From Spirodela intermedia (taxonomy: Eukaryota > Streptophyta > Magnoliopsida > Alismatales > Araceae), in NCBI GenBank assembly GCA_902729315.2, contig LR746268.1, positions 6,369,501 to 6,433,500 of the forward strand: 64,000 bases of DNA, read 5' to 3'. The notes under the pieces are model-generated. The model was not told the origin of the DNA. It saw only the letters and a list, made by a program, of their open reading frames with translations, and did not search any database. The translations under genes were made by a program, and so were the position numbers. Numbering within the stretch: position 1 is the stretch's first letter; every line of letters begins with the position of its first letter. Positions 44,441-56,088 of this stretch are shown one piece after another.

Positions 44441-47004
44441 ATGCAGGGATCCAGTCGACGTCTTCCACAGGGAAGAGCTGCTTGTGAGAACTCTGTACTA
44501 GGAAGGAACAATTTATACAAGGCGACTCTCCTTCAGGTTCTCCTGTTGTGGGGCCTTGTCTTTATTTTGAGTTTCGTCATCAGCCATGGAAACGGCCATC
44601 AAGGTAGAGTTCGTATGTACCGTCTCAAGCTTGATTTTATGATTAGTGAAATTAGCTGGAAATGGTGTGAATTTTATTTTTTCTCTGGTTCATACAGTCA
44701 GTGGATAAACGTCTTCTCAATTATCACTCTTAGTGACACCTTTTACTGAATCCATTCTTGACAATGCTGTTTTTTCCCCTAGTTTTCTCCTATTATTAGG
44801 AGTCAATCACCGTAGCTTCTGCCTTCCAATTCTTTTCTTTTATAACTTTTTATCCTTTAGTTGTCATTCTTTATTCATAAACTATCTAAAGTCCAAAAAA
44901 AATCTTATTTTTTAGGTTTTTTTCTCTTTACAACATGAATCCACAGAGCGTGGGTATTAAAAAAATTAGCACATCTCATTCTTCTAACTTTTGTTGCTAC
45001 TCATCACAACTTCAGGCATAGTTAAGTGAATTGACAGCTGTGAAGTTCCAAAACATTGCTCTCATTAATGCCGCTTTCACACAACTTTCATGAAAACTCT
45101 CTGTAGATAGTAGAGCATGCATTTCTCCGCGAACGTTTTCTTTTCAATCAGATATCTTTTTTTCTTATTTTGCATGTCTCTTCTTTGGATTTGTAGATGA
45201 ACACGGAGTTGTTACTGAGTCAAAGTGGTGTGAAGTCGATAAAGACCAGAATAAAGATCCCCATTCTCAAGGTCTCTTGAGATTTGAAGATGTGAGATCC
45301 AGGAACAATGATCAGGATACTCATAATTCAAGGGATGACGCCGACGGTGATAATGAATTCTTGATGGATAAAATCAATGAAATGCATTTACTCTCAACTG
45401 AGCAAGGTAATATGCTGGAGAACATCTGTAACCCAGATGTCAAAGAAGAGAAAGAAACTCCCACGAAGACTGACGACAGGCTATCCCGTATTGCTCCCCC
45501 TGGTCTGGACGAATTTAAGAGTAGGACAATCACTCCCAAGGGAAAGCAAGAGACGGGCCAAGTGGGTTCGGTTGTACATCGCGTGGAACCTGGTGGGAAG
45601 GAGTACAACTACGCCTCTGCCGCAAAGGGGGCAAAGGTCTTGGCCTTCAACAAGGAAGCAAAAGGTGCTTCCAATATCTTAGACAAAGACAAGGACAAGT
45701 ATCTCCGCAACCCTTGCTCAGCTGAGGATAAATTTGTCATCATAGAGCTTTCTGAAGAAACCCTGGTGGTCACGATTGAGATTGTCAACTTTGAACACTA
45801 CTCATCCAACATGAAAGATTTCGAGCTGTTGAGTAGCTTGGTTTATCCGAGTGACACTTGGGTAAACATAGGCAATTTCACTGCCTCAAATGTGAAGCAT
45901 GCGCAGAGGTTTGCTGTTCAAGACCCAAAATGGGCAAGGTACCTGAGGCTGAACCTAGTCAGCCATTATGGCTCAGAGTTCTACTGCACACTTAGCGCTT
46001 TGGAAGTGTATGGAGTTGACGCTGTGGAAAGGATGCTGGTGGATTTGATATCTGTTCGAGATGCTCACGTTGGATCTGAGGAACCGAAACCTGATGAGAC
46101 GTCATCAGTGGACTCCATTTTCGGCGAAGATCAATATGCAGACCTCATGCCCGGACCGAATTGTGATCAAGGTGATGCGGAGAGGGAAGCATTGACTCCA
46201 AGGCTGGATGCTGCGAAGGGAAATGGGGTCGATCGAATTGCCGATGCTCGACCTTCACAGGGTGGAAGAATGCCTGGGGACACCGTTTTGAAGATCCTAA
46301 TGCAAAAGGTCCAACATTTGGTGGTGAATTTCTCCATTTTGGAGCGGTATATTGAGGAATTAAACGGCAGATATGGACAGATTCTGAAGGATCTCGACAT
46401 TGATATCAGAGATAATGACCTCCAATTGGAAAAGATTAGAGAAGAGATGAAGAACCTCCAAAATAACAGAGAAGAGCTTGTGAGTGTATCCCAGGGAATT
46501 CCTTGTTTTCTTTCACTTATTCTTCCTGATATCTTACTGCGCCGTGTGGTTTGCAGACCAAAGACATTTCGGAGCTTCTCTCTTGGAAATTACTCGTCTC
46601 CCTACAGCTGGAGAGTTTGGTCAAAGATAGTGCGGTTCTCAGGTTTGACTGATTTCTTCGCTTTAGTGTAACCCTTTAAAGAAAAAAGAAAAAAAAGAAA
46701 AACCAATGGTTAATGACACGTCCGACTCAATCCCGTGTTTTAATAGTCTCGTAATCTGATGATATTAATGAGCAGAATGGAGATGGAGGGGCTTCGTGGT
46801 CGTCAAGCAGAGATGGAGAACAGAGGCCTTGCAGTTGTGTTCATTTGTTTTCTCTTTGGGAGTCTTGCGGTTCTCAGATTATTTACGGTTACATTGTTGA
46901 GTGTCTTTAGATTACGCAGGTGTGAAAAGTTTTGTCCGCTGACCTCTTCTTGGTCTGTATTACTACTGTGCAGTACTCTTGTAGCTCTCATCCTCGTGTT
47001 ATAG
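44441..47004 (+). CDS. Mid-SUN domain nuclear-envelope/ER protein
   Basis: Exons 44441-44603, 45197-46479, 46557-46642 and 46776-47004 give 586 aa. One N-terminal membrane segment (about 33-50, [18 protein letters not shown]) precedes an acidic linker. The SUN domain is central at about 190-327 (from [14 protein letters not shown] to [10 protein letters not shown]). A coiled coil follows at about 415-510. Two C-terminal membrane segments are at about 530-555 and 568-586. This is the plant mid-SUN layout (Arabidopsis SUN3/SUN4 type), known at the nuclear envelope and ER. The start MQGSSRRL matches the short basic N-terminus of that group. Conserved SUN Cys/Tyr residues ([12 protein letters not shown]) are present. 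A 5' UTR exon ends at 43880. Confidence 0.93.
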
Positions 47005-47013
47005 TAACGCTCG

Positions 47014-47016
<3 letters not shown>

Positions 47017-47050
<34 letters not shown>
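47017..47050. repeat. CT microsatellite in SUN 3' UTR
   Basis: CT run starting 13 bp after the SUN stop codon, between the convergent SUN and response-regulator genes. Confidence 0.9.
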
Positions 47051-47056
<6 letters not shown>

Positions 47057-47189
47057 GTGTTTACTCCTCAACACGCCCAATTGCAAAACTGGAACAAGAT
47101 CTTATTAAGAGACAGAAAGTAATTGAACACCAAAAACTCTAAAGCGGGGTAGGGACAATCATCACTGCAATGAAACAGATGGAATCAAC

Positions 47190-49153
47190 TCACGAGACAG
47201 CAACTCTAGCGAGTCTGGGCCGAGGCTGCCTCTCTGATCCCTTGTTCTCGCCCACAACCTTCATCGGTGGCAGTTTCCTCTTGCCATCTGCCTTTGCCGC
47301 AGATTCAGCCTCCATTGCCACCGCTGCCGCCGCTGCCGGTCGGGTGTAGTGCCTCAGCTGCTGTACGTCCACCGCTTTAAGAGGTTTCAGGATGAAGTCC
47401 TCCGCTCCCATGGCCTGGCACCTACAATGAGAGACCAACAGACGCCAATTGGAGATGATCTCATTTTTGGAATTCATCACCACTGGTTATGGGTCACCTG
47501 GGTTCCATGCCCTGTGTCTAAAGTTGACTTCTTTAGGTAGACTTTGTCAACCCAAAGGAAACGGCACATCCGAACTTATCTCCTTGCCTTAGATCAAACT
47601 TCCCCCGAAGTCAACGATCTCTCATTCTAGAGTGAAGCGGGCCACAGAGACCGTCCCATCCATGGAACCTTCCTAGGAAACTCCTTTGCCAATCATGCCA
47701 TATTGAGGCAAAAAATAGGATGAAATCCAAAGAAGTAGCAAATATGGAAATATCTACATTTTTCATATTAACATACTAAAAGAAGAAAATAAGTGGAAAA
47801 TAATTGTGTTGGCCCAGATGACTAAATCTTCAGGTTAATGGATCTAAAGCTAGGTTTATGCATCAGTTATCAATCAATGAATATCCACTTCGTCCATCTG
47901 CAGCAGCTGAGAAGAAAAAGCAGGGAAAGAGAAGAAACCAGAGATCAAGGAATCTGGGTTTGAATCCCACCTGGTCATCCTCTGTGGGTTGTTCTCGGAT
48001 GACATGAGGACCACTGGAATAGACTTTCGAAGCTTGTGCTCCTATCATGGCGGAAAAATAAGGCTAGCGATGGCAGAAACAATGACGAAACAAATAAGCG
48101 ATTCCGAAGGTCGGAGAGCACCAAACCTTGACGGCCTTGAGAAGCTCATAACCATTCATCTCTGGCATACAATAATCAGTGAGGATTAAGTCAACGCTAC
48201 AATCCTGCACCACAATTTCCGCTAATCATCATTCAAACTCGCGTTGCAAATAATAATAGCAACAATAATAATAATAATAATAATAATAAAGAGAGCATAA
48301 TCCTGGTGAAAGTATTACTGCCGTCTGTCGACTGTAGGAATGAGAATGCGTAGAGGAGAAGCAATCGATTAGACACAACACGGCCATATGAAGGATGGAA
48401 TCATATGATCATTCGGTTCATCACGTTGATGCCTTCCATCACGAGGAAACAAAACTTTATCACCAGAACCCTGTCGTAGAATTTTTTTTACTAACAATAT
48501 ATTTACTTTCATCTTCAAGCACAAGGCATATTCTTACGGCTTTATGATCCTGTTCGTGCTAAAGCTGAGCGAACTTAGGAGATATGGGATCTCTGACTTT
48601 CTTCTGGCATTATCTCTGGTCAATACCACAATGAAAAACTCCTACGACAAGAGGGAGATGTTGAGTTCTCCTCACATTGTAATTTATAGGAACACTCGGT
48701 TTCTCTCTAATTAAATGCGACTGTCGCGACGTCGACTTACATTGACAGCTTGAGGATCGTCCACCGCGTAGTTCAACCCAAGAACTTCGATCGCCTTCTT
48801 TCCCCCATCCACGGCAATCACTGGAAAACGAAGCAATTTATTTCAGCAGTGAACAGTACAAAAATCTTCAGATTAAAAACTAATAATCGGAACAGGTGCC
48901 ATAAATCGGTGATGAAAAGCCTCTCCATGGGGTGGTTGACATTTCTCGGAGATGAAACCCGTTCCTCACCTTCGAAGAGGTTCCCACTCCTGAGCAGAAG
49001 CCTCTCCACGATCTTCCGGTCCACAGGCGAATCATCCACAACCAGCACCCGGAATCTCTCCCCCTCTCCTCCCCCGCCTTCTCCGGCACCGGCAGCAGAG
49101 CCACCGTCTTCAAGCCCCATCCCGTCCCCAGCGCCACACTCACCCTCCTCCAT
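47190..49153 (-). CDS. Type-A cytokinin response regulator
   Basis: Exons 48970-49153, 48741-48820, 48127-48204, 47971-48032 and 47190-47421, all GT-AG with consistent phases, encode 211 aa. A Gly/Glu-rich N-terminus precedes a single receiver domain (about 34-160): acidic pair Asp40-Asp41, phospho-acceptor Asp98 (LILTDYCMP), Ser125 (VVLMSSEN) and Lys147 (ILKPLK). A short Ala/basic tail lacks a Myb-like DNA-binding domain, which makes it type A rather than type B. Type-A regulators are cytokinin-induced negative-feedback components of the His-Asp phosphorelay. The five-exon layout matches the family. The 3' end is 185 bp from the SUN stop, convergent. Confidence 0.95.
48263..48290. repeat. 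AAT microsatellite in response-regulator intron 2
   Basis: ATA/AAT trinucleotide run inside the intron between exons 2 and 3 (48205-48740). Confidence 0.9.
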
Positions 49154-50837
49154 TGCCGTCGAAACGGCGGACTACCGCGCAATTGCCCCCGTCCGCCTCC
49201 AGCTTCCGCTCCCTTGCCGCCGACGAGAACGGCGGCGCCGCCGGTGGGAGGAGAGAGAAGAGGAGCTCCTTCGGGCTCTACCAAGCTTAGTGGATTTGGT
49301 TGTCGGAGATGGAATCGGAATCTCGCCGGAGAATTTGGTCGTCGAATCGGCGGGTTCGGCGGGCGAATCTGAGGAGCACCCAACGGACGGCGAGATCAGC
49401 ATCAGACGGCAAGCATGGCGAAACGTGGCCCTATCTTTTCTACGAGGCTGGATTCGCCATCATCGCAGTCAGTCTGGCAGGTGGGGCCCACTGCAGACGA
49501 CGGGGCTTTATTAATGGATTGCCAAGAAATGAAGTGCCCATTATACCCCTTCCTTCCTCCAGGAAGAAAGTGGGCCCATTAGGCTTAATGGGCTTTTTAA
49601 GCCTCTGTCACCAAATCCACGGCTCTCCGGTAGCCCTACCCATTTAAAGAGAAGGCTCATCCCTCCTCTCTCTCTCTCTCTCTCTCTTCTTCAAGGTCAT
49701 ATCTGACGCGCCCTGGCAATCAATGAACGGGTAAACAGATACAGGCACCCGAAACCTCGGCTGTCCCCCGCCTCTGACCTCTCTCTCTCTCTCTCTGTGA
49801 TTTAGCACAGTTGGCACGAATGGATTATTTAATGGCGCAGCCCCGGCCTTCTTTACTTTCTCCGACTGTTTTCGGCTCGCTCTCGAGAGCTTCGCCGAGT
49901 TAATTCGGCCGAGTTAATACGATGGTAGCGTATCCGCATCAACTGAACTTAGGACTGTTTTCTGATTCTCTCCAGACTTTGTTTCATGGGGGCCCGGAAA
50001 TTTAATTGCCAGGCGATAGATGACGGCGTCGGGCCTCAAAATGAAGCCCATATAGAATTATGGGCCATATAAATATATTTTAAATACTAAAACGGGTTAA
50101 AAATGCGGACATATTAAAATATGGTCTGTATTTCCCATAAATTTCGTAAAGAATTAGTGAGTGAGAGGGACAAAATTAACGGGCCGCGCCAGACTTGTAT
50201 TGGTTCTGGCCCACGAAACAGTGATCCAAACTTGGAGCTGGTGGGCCAAAGTAGTTTATTTGCCCTCCGGTCCGGTTATCCCAAGCTGCGGGGTTGACTA
50301 ATTGCCTGTGGAAGCCCATTAAGGACTTTTCGGCCCATTAAAGGTAGTTGCTGATCTTCGTTGGACTAGGGCATCATTCTCCAGCTCCGCCAAAGACAAC
50401 AACAGATGATATAAATAACATTCATTAACAAAATCCTGAATTTTCCGAGGCACAACGCGATAAAAATATGTGCGCCGCTGGTCTGCCTGTTTGTACACGA
50501 ACCTGTTTCTCATGATGCCACCTGGACGAAAGGGCAGCACACCAATTCCGGAAAATAGAATAAAAAATATATAAAATCAGCCCAGTCCCCTGAAAGGAGA
50601 AAAATTATGGGTCCCACTTCACCCACTTCAGGATCATGGTAGGGATCCAAGGCGGGAGAGGAGATTGACTTGGCAGGACACGCATTGACTTCCTTCTTCA
50701 CTGGAACCAAAATAATCCCAGAGGAGCTGAACACCCTCCGAGGACCTTGGAACCGTTCAGGGAAAAAATTGGAGCTTGAATTCAGTTATTGACTGGATCT
50801 TGTGAGGGAAAACTGGCAAAATCCTCGTCCAGTTGAC
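49154..50837. other. Response-regulator promoter and FRS 3' flank
   Basis: 49154-49430 is GC-rich leader/promoter of the minus-strand regulator. It contains scattered AATCT/AATCC cores (minus-strand AGATT/GGATT, the type-B regulator motif), a density that chance could explain. CT tracts lie at 49662-49687 and 49780-49797. 49800-50837 shows no gene. Confidence 0.45.
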
Positions 50838-53102
50838 TCAACAACTCTCTGGGGTCGTATCTTTGGGCCTGTGGGATGAAACCGGCTGCTCCCTGATGCG
50901 AGACAGCAGAGCAGAGATCTCTTCAGATGCAGTATCCAACCTCTCCTTTGACTTTGCAGCCTCAGCCATGAGAGCTGAAACCAAAGACTTTAAAATCTGA
51001 ATCTGGTCAACCCGGTCAGTCAGAGAGCTCCCCGAGGCCTGCTGCTTTGGGGGAATCGAGTTGACTCGACGCCAACGTAAAGGCAGGTACTGCTCTGGAA
51101 TCTGAAAGCAGTTGACAGTAGAGAGGACCCGGAGAGCATGCCTACACAGGATGCCCGAGAGCTCAAACATATGGCAGCTACAGGCAAGGCCCTGATCCCG
51201 CGGGACCCAGATAACCTTCCTGCCGCCATCAAGTTTAGTGTGGTGTCTCACAAGGAAAGAACCATCCTCCATCTGAAATGAGGCGTAGTGGGCAGCCATA
51301 ACCAGCTCATCTTGGAGCTTAAAGAAGGCATATGGCGTTAGGACAGAAGCAGCATGGGATTCCATTGGTGCACTGGTTTTCAGGCAGATGTTCTGCAGAT
51401 TCTGCTGCATTATCTGCTGCTCTGCGGCTTGATCTTTGAAATCCACAGCGACAGCCGCCTGCAGGCAGAAGGTGGTCAACGGGGTTAAGAACACATTTGG
51501 AAATTATTCCTGCCTTAAGATCCGAATTCCACCCAAAAAGAAGGATTCCTAGCACGCACTAACTAACGCATATAAAATTATAAACAATGGGTGCGAAAAA
51601 ATAGATACCTGCTCTATGGAATGAGCTAATCGAGCTTGGGCGCTCAGGAAGCGCTGGATGAAAGAATTTATTGACTTTGATATTCCCGGCAGAGTCATCC
51701 CCGCAAAGAAATGACTCCTCAGATATGGCAAAGCCCAGAGATTACGGAATGCATACAGATTGGCTATGTGCCTGTTTGTGTGGAGCCCAAATGAGTTGAC
51801 CATCTCTCTCCAGCCAAGTTCAAAGTCATTGACAGACTCCATGTTGTAGAGCCGATAAAACTCGGTCTTCCATTCATTGTATCGTTCTCCGAGGATCGCA
51901 TTAAACCAGGATGGGAACTTCGCCACAAGCAGCCATATGCAGAGAGCATGCTTTGTATGGGGCATCTCATTCGGTATGGCTTCCTTAAGGCACATATTCT
52001 GGTCTGTCAAGACTGTTTGAGGGACCCTTCCATTCATGAACCTCAGAAATGCCTGCCACATTCATAGAATCCATATTTAGCAAAATGAAAGAGATTATGA
52101 GATAGATTATCCAGAGGTTATTACCTTAAGTGCCCATGAGAAAGACTCGAGATTTTCCTCTCGGAGAAGCACACAGCCAAATAAACAAGGCATTCCGTAG
52201 TTGTTCACGCCAATCCATATTCCTAGGGGCATGTTGAAGGCAGTCAAACGATGGGTCGTGTCGAAGACAACCACGTCCCCGAAGACATCATACGACTGCA
52301 CACATGACGCATATGACCAGGCGATGTTCTCCAACCTGTTGTTCGCGTCCAATGTAAACTCATATCTGAAACTGGGGTCCTTGTCGTAGATGTTCCTACA
52401 CATTCTGAGAAGGCTGATGCTCTCTTCACTCTGCTCCATTCTCCTGAAAGTCTGTATGAGGTTCCTCACATCTTTCTCTGTGAAGGGCAAGTACCCAGGC
52501 TCCACGCACTTCTCGAGCTCCATCACTCTCATCATCTGCTGGACAGAGATCCCAGACTTTGCGAACATTATAATGCGATTCTTGTCAGTCTCTGATATCG
52601 CGCGATAGGCGGGGAGGAATCGGACTTGGTGGGCTTCCAGTAGCTCGTGGTTGTGGTGGTTCGCAAAGCCCGTGACTCGCCACTCGGGCGCCCCCGAATC
52701 CACGGTTTTGCTGATGCGTAAGTAAGCTTGGCAGCCACAGCGAGAGGACTTCCGGTTCCTCTGTGGTTTGGCTTCGTTCGAAGCTTTCACCGGCGTATTC
52801 CCAGCTCTGTGGCAGACGAAGTAGCGTCTGGTGAGCCCTTTGCCGACCCCATCCTTCCCTTCTGTTCGATGTCTGCGGATGGAGAACCCGCATTGCCTGG
52901 CAAACTCGCGATAGAAGTCATACGCATCATCATGAGTGAGGAATCTCTGCCCGATGAAAGGGAACAGATCATTCGATGGTTCCAGCGAAAGCTTTGTGTC
53001 CTCCGGTGATTCCTCAGCACTGCTGGAGTCATCCAGAGACAAGGATCTATGCTCTGATGGGTCATCGTACGCCTCCAATACTGACCTAACGCCGTCAGAC
53101 AT
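50838..53102 (-). CDS. FAR1-related sequence (FRS) transcription factor
   Basis: Exons 52125-53102, 51609-52052 and 50838-51458, all phase 0 with GT-AG, encode 680 aa, the usual length for FRS10-12-like proteins. A FAR1-type zinc-binding DNA domain is at about 52-155 (FYREFARQCGFSIRR, RCGCQAYLRI, NHHNHEL). A MULE-transposase-derived core is at about 275-375 with Asp281 (VVFDTTHRL) and Asp343 (VLTDQNMCL). A SWIM zinc finger is at 567-581 (CSC...CRH), followed by a C-terminal helical coil. FRS proteins are domesticated Mutator transposases acting as nuclear transcription regulators in light and developmental signalling. No terminal repeats flank it, which supports domestication. Confidence 0.94.
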
Positions 53103-54229
53103 ACTTGCTTACATCAGATCAATTTTCTCGGAAGTAAGAGCTGCATTGACGTTTTGCCGATCAGGATTAAGCTCGCAGATATGTGGGAAGAGTCAAAAGA
53201 TCATCAATAAGCAGATGTGATGCTCGCGAACAATTTAAACACGATTTGAAGTTCCCCGATTTGGGGATGAAATCATGAGGAAAGAGGGAATAAGATACCG
53301 CGAGAAAGTATTCATTGAGGCAGAATTCAACAACGAAGTGAAGACAAGCCTTGTGGCCGTCTTTTTTCACACCATAAAATCCATTTCAGGATTAGTCAAC
53401 TCGACGATACGAACGGGTTCTGGTATATCAGATTGATTCTGAGAATGAAACCATAGACACGAGGGTTACAAAAATTCAACTCATGCCCGCCCCCGAGTTT
53501 CTCATAAATGCAGGGCCCGAATTCCCCAGAAATTCATCTAGCTCGATGAAAGAGGAAGAGGAACTCAAGCATTATGCATTGAATCAAGAGCATTCCCCAG
53601 GGAACATCAGAGGATGGATCAAGAAGTCTCACCCCTTATATATGGCGACGGGAAAACTTCAGCGGATCCCGCGGGTTCCTACGAGAATTTCGCGCCGAAA
53701 CGGCTCAAAAGGGGTACATTATCATCGACGAGAAGCCTCAAGGGAGCTCCCCCCACCTACTCCGTACGGCCTATAGAGGGGCGGGAAATGGTGGATCGGA
53801 TAGAGATGCTACAAGAAGCGATTACCCCATGGAGATTCCCTGAGAGCGAGAGAGAGCGAGAGAGAGGATTAGAAAGGGATAACCCTAACCTGCGCATGGT
53901 GCAACCCCCCGGTTATCGTGCCCGAGAACCCATCTCTGGCTCCGAGGGAGGGTACTCGATCTTCATCAGACGGATAGTGTTGATGATTCACGGTGGTCCT
54001 TTACGGCGCACGATATCAGCATTTTCGTCGCGTACGCCCAAAATACCCCTGCATTATTTTCCTTCCATGAATGCCCCCGCTCCCAAGACACACAGTCAGC
54101 TTTGCTCCCGAATTATCATTTCCGAGGGTTTTAGGCATTCTTTCCACGGATATCTCCCACATTCAGACGAGGATTTTGGTCCCGACCGCCGTCTGCTCGT
54201 CAATGCGCCATTCTGGCCAGAGGACTCGT
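53103..54229. other. FRS upstream region
   Basis: Promoter and leader side of FRS. Open plus-strand stretches at 53483-53776 and 53614-54231 resemble no family and have low-complexity residues (a GAGCGAGAGA run at 53843-53862). No gene is supported. Confidence 0.4.
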
Positions 54230-54950
54230 GAACTCCGGCCCCATCCCCCCGAGGAGATGGACTTGCTCAGGGAGATGATGCTCAGCTGATGCCCGGAGTA
54301 GGCTCTGTAGCTCTTCGACAAGCTGCGCGAGGGATGCCCGGTGTACAATGGTATGGTCGACGCTACCTTCATGGAGAGGAATAGTCAAAGAAGCCATGGC
54401 CTCGTACCAGTTTCTCCTCGACGGCCCGTTCAAGATGAATGCTGTCCGCCTGCGGCACGCTCCTTGAGCTCGTCTTGAAGCATGAAAGGAACGAGGAGGC
54501 TGATGAGCTTGCTCGCCATGGACAGCGACCCCTACAACATCACGGCTAACGAATGCTTCAAAAAGGGGGGAGACCCGCGGAGGCCATTGATGTCTTCCAC
54601 AGGTCTAACACAAAACCGTGTGCCATGGATGTTGGGTGCTGCGAAAACCTAATCGGGAGGCTCTCAGAAAATGGTTTGTTTTCAGTGCAGAAAAGCTGTT
54701 CTATGAAATGCCTGCTTTCTAGGAAGGGAGAGTGAGCCAAATGTCTCTCTTTTCGAAGAGATGATTGGGAGTAGAAAGACCACCAACCCTGAGCTTCAAG
54801 AGATTGTCATGGACGCTTTTGGCAAAGACGGGCAGGCAGAAGAGGTGTTCAGACAGTTTGCCTTCGCAGGCCTAAGAGGTAGCATCTCTACCTGGCCGCG
54901 TACTCTTTATTTAGCTGGCTATTGCCTGAAATTTTTATTAAAATGGTAGT
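54230..54950 (+). pseudogene. Pentatricopeptide-repeat (PPR) pseudogene fragment
   Basis: Plus-strand pieces in shifting frames read as PPR-like helices. 54553-54650 gives GGRPAEAIDVFHRSNTKP and CCENLIGRLSENG. After a frameshift near 54735, 54750-54890 gives SLFEEMIGSRKTTNPEL and VMDAFGKDGQAEEVFRQF. Upstream, 54393-54450 has a YQFLLDGPFKMNA-like piece. Stops and shifts separate all pieces and there is no start codon or full repeat array. Functional PPR proteins act in organelle RNA processing; this copy cannot. Confidence 0.6.
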
Positions 54951-56088
54951 AATATTGTTTTCCTTTGCTCGTCATTTAATCTCGGTGAAAAAGAGGAAGT
55001 AAAAGCCATCACCGATCATTTATTACTTGAAAATTAATCTTTCTTATTACTTCAGTGGCCTAGAAATTTTAATTGGCAATTGAAAACCAGGCTTGAAGCC
55101 CCATTTTTGGAATTTTTCTTTTTAAAATTATATTTTAAAAACATTTAAATCATTAATTATATTGTTGCTATTATTCGTCATCATGAAATTAACAATCCTT
55201 GTTTGTATGTCAAACTATGATGATTTTAATCATTCCACAATTTTATTTTTGTTCTGGAAGATATTATGACCAAAATCGCTATTAAAACTGTTAATATTCA
55301 TTATAAGCTTATCTATAGGTAGTCACTCCTACTGATACAATCTATAAGCTTATCTTCCTTAAATATTCAGGAACTGGTGCAAGAAATGGCATGGTTAGCA
55401 GGAGCTAAGGCTTTCTAGGTTGTAGTAAGATCTGTAACACGGTTGGGGAGGCGTCCATTGGGCTTCCTGAGGTGGGCAGCTCTCCATGACGCAGGTCATC
55501 TGAATCCAGCTGGCCAGAAGGAAGTTCTGTCTCTTCTCAGTGAGCATCTTGGTGAGAGGTGGAATGAAAGCATTTTGCAACGATAAACGGCAGAAAGAGC
55601 TGCTTCGGGACGTGCTGTTCTTGTTGTTTCCACTGTTGCGCCTGCTTTTTATGGGGATTTTACACTGGTTCTTGCTGTATCCAGTGCTTGCTCTTTCAGA
55701 ATAAGGGGTGAGAAAATAGCTCTTCTCGTCATGTTATCACCGAGATAAATCATATGGTAATGCTGCAGCCTCCAGGAGATTGCAAAGAGAGCTGCTGAGG
55801 TTTATATTCCCAGAAAGTGAGATGAACCTTCAGGGAGGGAGCATGGATGAAACCCTAGGAATAGAGAAAGAAAAATGAATGAACGGAATCCGCCAACGGA
55901 ATTTTTTTCTTCTTTTTTTTTTCTGATCTTTCCTTTTCATTCTCAGCATCCCACAAGCATTCAAAGCAAGTTCAGCGGCACTTTCACAAGTCAATATTTA
56001 CTGTGCAAAGATGAAACCAGAACCAATAGCACTGAGAGAGCACGGTGAATAGCAGACCATTCCGCACAGTAATAAAGTTTCAAAGATT
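54951..56088. other. Intergenic, nothing recognised
   Basis: AT-rich to 55370, then a more complex stretch at 55380-55900 with no open frame I can assign. The last part before 56089 is the GT14 3' UTR. Confidence 0.45.

Noticed and set aside
49154-49430. Cluster of type-B response-regulator sites
   Set aside because: AATCT/AATCC cores are only 5 bp and their number here is not clearly above chance.
48750-49514. 254-codon plus-strand ORF
   Set aside because: Antisense to exons 1-2 and the promoter of the response regulator, which has a clear receiver domain on the other strand.
53483-54231. Overlapping plus-strand ORFs upstream of FRS
   Set aside because: No family resemblance, purine-repeat residues, and a position in the FRS promoter region.
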